Below, in pieces: positions 6,671-11,062 of a stretch of DNA of 11,062 nt. The position numbers and the translations under genes were made by a program. The notes beneath the pieces are model-generated. The model did no database searches and was not told the origin of the DNA. It saw only the letters and a program-made list of their open reading frames with translations. This stretch comes from an uncultured Bacteroidales bacterium. GTDB lineage: Bacteria; Bacteroidota; Bacteroidia; Bacteroidales; UBA932. How positions within the stretch are numbered: the stretch's first letter is position 1; each line of letters opens with the position of its first letter. Location of the stretch: positions 1 through 11,062 of the forward strand of contig CAMOKK010000025.1 in NCBI GenBank assembly GCA_946617545.1. The letters are read 5' to 3'.

Positions 6671-7618
6671 ATGAAAAAATACATCGATACAGGAAAGAAA
6701 GATACCCGCAGCGGCTTCGGTGAAGGCCTGCTGAAGGCCGGACAGGCCGATGAGCGTGTTGTGGCCCTGACGGCAGACCTCAAGGGCTCCCTCAAGATGG
6801 ACGCCTTTGCGGCCGAGTTCCCGGAACGTTTCATCCAGTGCGGCATTGCCGAGGCCAATATGGTGGGCGCCGCCGCCGGCCTGGCCATTGCCGGAAAGAT
6901 TCCCTTCATCGGCTCCTTTGCAGAGTTTGTGACCGGCCGTGTGTACGACCAGCTCCGCCAGGAAGTGGCCTATGGCCAAACCAATGTGAAGATTGCCTCC
7001 TCCCACGCCGGCATTACGCTGGGCGAGGACGGCGCCACCCACCAGACCATGGAGGACATCGCCCTCATGCGGGCCCTTCCCGGCATGGTGGTGCTGAATC
7101 CCTGCGACTACAACCAGACCATGCAGGCCACCCTGGCCGCCGCCAAGTACGACGGCCCCGTGTACCTCCGCTTCGGCCGTCCTTCCGTGCCCAACTTCAC
7201 GGACCCGGAGCAGCCCTTCGAGATTGGGAAGGCCTATGTGATGAACGAAGGCAAGGATGTTACCGTCTTTTGCTGCGGTCACCTGGTATGGGAGGCCCTG
7301 CAGGCCGCCGAGGCCCTGGAGGCCGAAGGCATTTCCGTAGAAGTGGTGAACGTGGCCACCATCAAGCCCATAGACGAGGATGCCGTCGTGGCCTCCGTCA
7401 AGAAGACCGGCAAGGCCATTGTGGCCGAAGAGCATAACATGGCCGGCGGCCTGGGAGAAGCCATAGCCGGGGTCCTGGCCCGGAAATGCCCCGCTCCTCT
7501 GGCATTCATGAACGGTGAAGACCGCTTTGGCCAGACGGGCAAGCCCGCGGAACTCATGGCCCTTTACGGCCTGGACGCCGCGCACATTGCCGGGAAAGTA
7601 CGTGAAATTGTGAAATAA
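6671..7618 (+). CDS. Transketolase, C-terminal subunit
   Basis: This 315-residue protein supplies the pyrimidine-binding and C-terminal domains of transketolase and must pair with the product of the preceding gene. [16 protein letters not shown] at 57-72 holds the cofactor-activating glutamate E61. [25 protein letters not shown] is the conserved region around the active site, and LRFGRPS closes the pyrimidine domain. The remaining 130 or so residues form the transketolase C-terminal domain ([14 protein letters not shown] to [12 protein letters not shown]). Its start follows the upstream stop by 12 bases, with AAAGGA about ten bases before the ATG. The 1-deoxyxylulose-5-phosphate synthase C-terminus is related, but the stand-alone two-gene layout favours transketolase. 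Confidence 0.93.
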   Translation: MKKYIDTGKKDTRSGFGEGLLKAGQADERVVALTADLKGSLKMDAFAAEFPERFIQCGIAEANMVGAAAGLAIAGKIPFIGSFAEFVTGRVYDQLRQEVAYGQTNVKIASSHAGITLGEDGATHQTMEDIALMRALPGMVVLNPCDYNQTMQATLAAAKYDGPVYLRFGRPSVPNFTDPEQPFEIGKAYVMNEGKDVTVFCCGHLVWEALQAAEALEAEGISVEVVNVATIKPIDEDAVVASVKKTGKAIVAEEHNMAGGLGEAIAGVLARKCPAPLAFMNGEDRFGQTGKPAELMALYGLDAAHIAGKVREIVK

Positions 7619-7640
7619 CAACTTAAACCAGCATTCTGAT

Positions 7641-8270
7641 ATGAGCCAATTGCATCTTATCAATCATCCCATGATCCAGCACAAGCTCACGATCATGCGC
7701 GACAAGGAAACCGGTTCCAAGGATTTCCGCCAGCTGTTAAAGGAAATATCCCTGCTGATGGGGTATGAAGTTACCCGCGACATTCCGCTGGACGAAATTG
7801 AGATTGAAACCCCCATCTGCCGGATGACGGCCAAGCAGGTGAGCGGCCGCAAACTGGCCATCGTACCCATTCTGCGTGCCGGCTTGGGCATGGTTGAGGG
7901 CCTGTTGGAACTGGTTCCCGTGGCCAAGGTGGGGCATATCGGCCTGTATAGGAACGAGGAAACCCACATGCCGGTAGAGTATTTCTGCAAGCTGCCCGAG
8001 GACATCGACGACCGCCTGGTCATCGTGACGGACCCCATGCTGGCTACCGGCGGCAGCGCCTGCGACGCCCTGGCCGCGCTCAAGAAAAGGGGCTGCACCA
8101 ATGCCCGGCTCATGTGCCTGGTGGGCGTTCCCGAGGGTGTGGAGCGCGTACAGCGCGAGCATCCGGACGTGGATATCTACCTGGCCGCCCTTGACAGCCA
8201 CCTGAACGAGGCCGCCTACATTGTTCCCGGCCTGGGAGACGCCGGAGACCGCATTTTCGGTACCAAGTAA
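7641..8270 (+). CDS. upp: Uracil phosphoribosyltransferase
   Basis: This 209-residue cytoplasmic enzyme makes UMP from uracil and PRPP, the pyrimidine salvage step. It has the full family pattern: [13 protein letters not shown] near the N-terminus, the [11 protein letters not shown] segment at 77-87, the PRPP loop [14 protein letters not shown] at 127-140, and the uracil-binding C-terminus [17 protein letters not shown] at 193-209. Length matches bacterial Upp. It follows the transketolase C gene by 22 bases with no promoter visible between, so it is probably co-transcribed; the metabolic link is that PRPP derives from ribose 5-phosphate. Its stop codon directly abuts the stop codon of cutC on the other strand, and its terminator lies inside cutC. 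Confidence 0.97.
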   Translation: MSQLHLINHPMIQHKLTIMRDKETGSKDFRQLLKEISLLMGYEVTRDIPLDEIEIETPICRMTAKQVSGRKLAIVPILRAGLGMVEGLLELVPVAKVGHIGLYRNEETHMPVEYFCKLPEDIDDRLVIVTDPMLATGGSACDALAALKKRGCTNARLMCLVGVPEGVERVQREHPDVDIYLAALDSHLNEAAYIVPGLGDAGDRIFGTK

Positions 8271-8945
8271 TTACAGAGTGGCGGCCAGAATGGCTGCCAC
8301 TTTTTTTTCATCTGTCACCTTCCTGCCGTCCGGGAGGAGGGTGGAGGCCGATGCATGGAGCTCCCGGCAGCCGCTGAGCTCCAGGATGCGGCGGGCGTTG
8401 GAGGCGTTGACCCCGCCGCCGGGCAGGATGGTGAGCGTCGTGCGCCGCTGAAGCTCCCGCAGCATGTCCGTCCCTTCCTGGGCCGAGGGAGCCTGCCCGG
8501 AGGTAAGGATGCGGTGGAAGCCCAGGCTCTCAATGGTTTGCAGGGCTTCAAAGGGCCATCGGCAAACATCGAAGGCGCGGTGGAAGGTGAGGGCGACGCC
8601 GGGCTTGACCACCCGCAGAAGCGCCTCTATGGCCTCCCGGTCCACGTCTCCCTTTTCCGTGAGGGCCCCGATGACCAGGCCATCGGCCCCAAGCTGTTGG
8701 GCCTGCACCATTTCATCGGCCATTTGCTCCATTTCCTCGGGGGTGTAGCAGAAATCCCCTTCCCGCGGGCGGATGAGCACATGGATTTTGAGGGTCGGAT
8801 ACAGGGTGCGGGCTTCGCGCAGCTCTTCCCACGCGGGGGTGAGGCCGTCCAACTCCAGCCGGGAGCACAGCTCAATGCGGGGCGCGCCACCCTTCACGGC
8901 GGCGTGCACGCTCTCCAGGTTTCCGCAGCAAACTTCCAGGGTCAT
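8271..8945 (-). CDS. cutC: CutC family protein
   Basis: A 224-residue cytoplasmic TIM-barrel protein of the CutC family. The family was named for copper tolerance in E. coli, but its biochemical role is unsettled, so the copper label should be taken with care. Family motifs are MTLEVCCGNLESVHAA at the start, RIELCSRLELDGLTP at 23-37, IRPREGDFCYT at 58-68, GALTEKGDVD at 93-102, LTFHRAFD at 119-126, ILTSG at 146-150 and LPGGGVN at 174-180. It is a little shorter than the E. coli protein, mostly at the C-terminus, where the coding sequence is shared with the upp terminator. Its ATG overlaps the stop of the upstream MGMT-like gene as ATGA, indicating translational coupling at the end of a minus-strand operon. 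Confidence 0.93.
   Translation of the reverse strand: MTLEVCCGNLESVHAAVKGGAPRIELCSRLELDGLTPAWEELREARTLYPTLKIHVLIRPREGDFCYTPEEMEQMADEMVQAQQLGADGLVIGALTEKGDVDREAIEALLRVVKPGVALTFHRAFDVCRWPFEALQTIESLGFHRILTSGQAPSAQEGTDMLRELQRRTTLTILPGGGVNASNARRILELSGCRELHASASTLLPDGRKVTDEKKVAAILAATL
8277..8308 (+). terminator. Intrinsic terminator for upp, inside the 3' end of cutC
   Basis: The arm AGTGGCGGCCA 8277-8287 pairs with TGGCTGCCACT 8291-8301 (11 pairs, one G-T) around loop GAA, followed by eight T residues at 8301-8308. This is a strong plus-strand terminator starting seven bases after the upp stop. It also encodes the last residues of CutC on the minus strand; the T run gives two lysine codons there. 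Confidence 0.9.
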
Positions 8946-9472
8946 TTTGAAGCGAGATCGGTTTTGATAAAAAAGCGTTTGAGCTCCGGGCCGTAGGCGT
9001 AGGCACCCACGTCGATGCTGTCCAAGAGATAAAGGTCTTTCCCCTGGAACAGCGTGCTTAGGGCCGATTCCCGGATTTCCCGGGCGCGGTCCATGGTCTC
9101 CTTGGGCACAATCAGGTGGCAGGGAATCACATAGGCCACGGGATTCAGGGCTACGGCATGGGCCACGGCCCGCACCCCGGCGGGATTGTCCACCAGGGCC
9201 GCCAGTTCCGAGTAGCTGTGCAGGCGGCGCTCCATTTCAAAGATTTTTTTCCAGACGCTTATCTGGAAGGGGCTTCCGAAGAGCCGCAGGTCTTCCCAAG
9301 TGAGGTAACGGGCAAACTCGATGAGGTCTTCCGTGTCAATTTTCCGCGTGCCGATGGAGCCCACTTCCTCCGGGGGCAGGGCTGCCACCTCGGAGGCGAT
9401 GAGGGGCAGATGACGGTAATCGGCCGCGATGGATGCGACCTTACCGTCCACTTCAGTCACAATCCAGTCCAT
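8942..9472 (-). CDS. MGMT/Ogt-type alkyltransferase family protein, divergent active site
   Basis: This 176-residue protein resembles O6-alkylguanine-DNA alkyltransferases, which repair alkylated guanine by transferring the alkyl group to a cysteine. The C-terminal domain at 66-122 shows SPFQISVWKKIF, HSYSELAALVDNPAGVRAVAHAVALNP and IPCHLIV. C118, H119, N110, the arginine finger R101 and Y87 are in place. It differs from typical members: PCHL replaces PCHR, the IPxG turn before the SY motif is MERRL, the usual GxxxGY loop after the cysteine is absent, and the glutamate expected near LL-x-x-E appears as LLDS. It may be a working but divergent repair enzyme or a member with another role. The gene starts six bases after the DUF3298 lipoprotein gene and overlaps cutC by four bases. 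Confidence 0.75.
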   Translation of the reverse strand: MDWIVTEVDGKVASIAADYRHLPLIASEVAALPPEEVGSIGTRKIDTEDLIEFARYLTWEDLRLFGSPFQISVWKKIFEMERRLHSYSELAALVDNPAGVRAVAHAVALNPVAYVIPCHLIVPKETMDRAREIRESALSTLFQGKDLYLLDSIDVGAYAYGPELKRFFIKTDLASK

Positions 9473-9478
9473 ATTCTT

Positions 9479-10213
9479 TTACTTCAAGTAAGGTGTCAGT
9501 TTTTCCCAGCTCACGTCCACCGAAATGGCGCCCAAGGCGTAGGGGGCAATGTCATAAGGCTGGAACATCCAGCTGATGCCCTTGTCGTCCGGACAGAAGT
9601 TGCCGTTGGGGGCCACCTGGTCCAGCCAGATGCTCTCCAGGGCCTCCTTGTCACCTTCCATGGTGGCGCGAAGGCTCTCCCGCATGAGGGCGCTCACGGG
9701 GTCCTTGTAACCTTCCTGGAACAAGTCGTCTTCCGTGACCAGGGCGCCCGTCTGGGGATTGAATACCAGGTAGGTAATGGTGTACATGCCATGGGCACCG
9801 CCGCGGAAGGAGGAGTAGGTGAGGGTGTAGCACTTGTTCTTCTTCCAATCGGCCGTGAAGCTGCCTTCAATCTCGTCTCCCCAGGTGCGCAGGGCACCGG
9901 ACAGTTCCGGGCTGGCGTTCTCCGTCAGGTACTCGTCAATCAGGTTCTCACGATAGCGGATGGCCGATTCCTCCACGGTGCCGGGCCCGTCTTCCAGGTC
10001 GAAGGCCGTGGTGACGAGGGTGTTGTTAATCTGCTGGCAGGCCTCTTTGGGAAGGCCGCCGGTCACATATTCCAGCGAGAGGGAATAGAAGAGGCTGTCT
10101 GTCTGGCCCTCGCTCAGGGGCAGGGACAGGTTGTCCTCATAGACGTTTGTTCGGAACGAAGAGCAGCCCGCTGCCACAAGAAGGGCGGCTGCCAGGGCAA
10201 AGTGCTTTTTCAT
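9479..10213 (-). CDS. RsiV-like (DUF4163/DUF3298) lipoprotein
   Basis: A 244-residue lipoprotein; MKKHFALAAALLVAAGC carries a clear lipobox (C17), so it is membrane-anchored outside the cytoplasm. The region around SFRGGAHGMYTITYLVFNPQTGALVTEDDLF matches the GGAHG signature of DUF3298, the domain found in the extracytoplasmic part of the anti-sigma factor RsiV and in PdaC-like proteins. In RsiV this part binds lysozyme; here there is no cytoplasmic sigma-binding segment, so an anti-sigma role is unlikely. A cell-wall or host-lysozyme role is only a guess. I chose ATG 10213, four bases after the stop of the upstream peptidase gene; ATG 10225, which overlaps that gene and adds four residues, is possible. 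Confidence 0.82.
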   Translation of the reverse strand: MKKHFALAAALLVAAGCSSFRTNVYEDNLSLPLSEGQTDSLFYSLSLEYVTGGLPKEACQQINNTLVTTAFDLEDGPGTVEESAIRYRENLIDEYLTENASPELSGALRTWGDEIEGSFTADWKKNKCYTLTYSSFRGGAHGMYTITYLVFNPQTGALVTEDDLFQEGYKDPVSALMRESLRATMEGDKEALESIWLDQVAPNGNFCPDDKGISWMFQPYDIAPYALGAISVDVSWEKLTPYLK

Positions 10214-10217
10214 ATTA

Positions 10218-11062
10218 TCAGTCATTGTTTAATTCGGGAATATCTACGGGGCGTTCGCGTTTGTCTCCGATGAGCCAGCGGGCGTACCAGTCGGCCATTT
10301 TCCAGAAGAAATACTCGTTCATGTCTCCGAAACCGTGGCGCTGGCCGGGGAGAATCACCAGCTCAAAGCGCTTGTTGGCCTTGATGAGGTCATTCACCAC
10401 GCGGATGGTATTGGCGGGGTTCACGTTGTCGTCCTGGTCTCCGTGCACCAGCATCAGGTGGCCTTTGAGGCGGGAGGCAATCTCCTGGTTGGTCTTGATG
10501 CTATAGACGAAGGAGGTGTCTCCCTTGGAGACCTTCTCCTGGATGCCGTGGTGCTGCTCGCTCCACCAGCGGTTGTAGATGCTGTTGTCGTGGTTGCCGG
10601 CGCAGGAGACGGCGGCCTTGAAGAAGTCCGGGTACTGGAGGATGGCGGCTGTGGACATGAAGCCGCCGCCGGAATGGCCGTGGATGCCCACGCGGTCAAT
10701 GTCTATCCATTTGTGGCGGGCGGCCAGCTGCTGGACGGCGTATTTCTGGTCTTCCAGGCCGTAGTCCCGCAGGTTGCCGTAGCCATAGTTGTGGTACCAT
10801 TTGGAGCGGTTGGGGTGACCGCCGCGGTTGCCCACGGTAATCACTATCATGCCTATCTGGGCCAGGCGGTCCGTGCGCAGGTTAAAGCGCCAGGAGATGT
10901 CGTTGGCCTCTACCTGCGGGCCGGGGTACACATAGTCGGCAATGGGATATACCTTGGTGGAGTCAAAGTCAAAGGGTTTGTGCAGCTCTCCCCAGAGGTC
11001 CGTGATGCCGTCGGCCGCCTTCACCTTGAAGCGCTCCGGGAACTTGTAGCCGGCGGCCAGAA
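10218..11062 (-). CDS. S9 family peptidase (dipeptidyl peptidase IV-like), C-terminal part
   Basis: The frame is open to the right edge of the window, so the gene starts beyond it; about 280 residues are visible. They form the alpha/beta-hydrolase domain of a prolyl oligopeptidase family serine peptidase. FKVKAADGITDLWGELHKPFDFD marks the entry to the domain. The nucleophile serine lies in GIHGHSGGGFMS, the aspartate in HGDQDDNVNP, and the histidine in LPGQRHGFGD, so the triad is complete. NRGG and the GLEDQ segment are typical of the S9B (DPP IV) group. Such enzymes cleave dipeptides after proline in the periplasm and in Bacteroidota usually have an N-terminal signal and beta-propeller, not visible here. 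A GTG at 11022-11024 should not be taken as the start. The gene leads a tight minus-strand operon. Confidence 0.93.
   Translation of the reverse strand, partial: LAAGYKFPERFKVKAADGITDLWGELHKPFDFDSTKVYPIADYVYPGPQVEANDISWRFNLRTDRLAQIGMIVITVGNRGGHPNRSKWYHNYGYGNLRDYGLEDQKYAVQQLAARHKWIDIDRVGIHGHSGGGFMSTAAILQYPDFFKAAVSCAGNHDNSIYNRWWSEQHHGIQEKVSKGDTSFVYSIKTNQEIASRLKGHLMLVHGDQDDNVNPANTIRVVNDLIKANKRFELVILPGQRHGFGDMNEYFFWKMADWYARWLIGDKRERPVDIPELNND

Noticed and set aside
5795..7663. A 622-codon open frame on the minus strand
   Set aside because: It lies fully antisense to the two transketolase genes, whose products have complete family motifs. The antisense translation is rich in Gly, His and Leu without any domain, as expected from strong codon bias in GC-rich genes.
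9116..10273. A 385-codon plus-strand open frame
   Set aside because: It spans three minus-strand genes with clear motifs and has no domain of its own.
11022..11062. GTG as the start of the S9 peptidase
   Set aside because: The frame stays open to the window edge with family-like sequence (YKFPERFKVKAADG) upstream of the GTG, and the known family needs a much longer N-terminal part.

Overview
This window looks like a piece of a Bacteroidales (Bacteroidota) chromosome with fairly GC-rich genes. Support comes from several matches to the Bacteroidota sigma-factor promoter (TTTG about 20 bases before TAnnTTTG), weak Shine-Dalgarno signals, exported carbohydrate enzymes starting MKK with Sec or lipoprotein signals, a transketolase split into two genes, and a tRNA gene without an encoded CCA end. 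The genus cannot be fixed from the sequence.

Layout. Positions 1-59 hold the last codons of a membrane-protein-like gene. Positions 58-221 are an AT-rich, almost fully palindromic element with perfect 17-base terminal inverted repeats. It is followed by a two-gene unit: a ROK sugar kinase (237-1196) and a lipoprotein GH3 NagZ-type beta-N-acetylhexosaminidase (1211-2371). A tRNA-Gly(GCC) with its own consensus promoter and terminator lies at 2392-2573, followed by a small exported protein of unknown function (2616-3116). An aldose 1-epimerase lipoprotein (3118-4191, minus) and a GH51 alpha-L-arabinofuranosidase (4248-5777, plus) diverge from a 56-base region with back-to-back -7 elements. Downstream, in the same direction as GH51, are the transketolase N- and C-terminal subunit genes (5810-6658, 6671-7618) and uracil phosphoribosyltransferase upp (7641-8270). 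The upp gene ends stop-to-stop against a tightly packed minus-strand operon: S9 peptidase (partial, runs off the right edge), an RsiV-like DUF3298 lipoprotein, a divergent MGMT-type protein and CutC.

How the genes fit together. Much of the window is sugar handling. GH51 frees arabinose outside the cytoplasm, GalM-type mutarotase interconverts sugar anomers, and transketolase processes pentose phosphates. GH3 plus ROK kinase could form an amino-sugar or glucose recovery step. upp (pyrimidine salvage) uses PRPP derived from the same pentose phosphate pool. These links are inferred from gene identity and adjacency.

I do not see a defence system, CRISPR array, phage genes, a transposase or an obvious new multi-gene system. 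The points most worth a second look are the palindromic MITE-like element with a built-in promoter, the divergent MGMT-like protein with PCHL in place of PCHR, the overlapping divergent promoters, and the upp terminator lying inside the antisense coding sequence of cutC.
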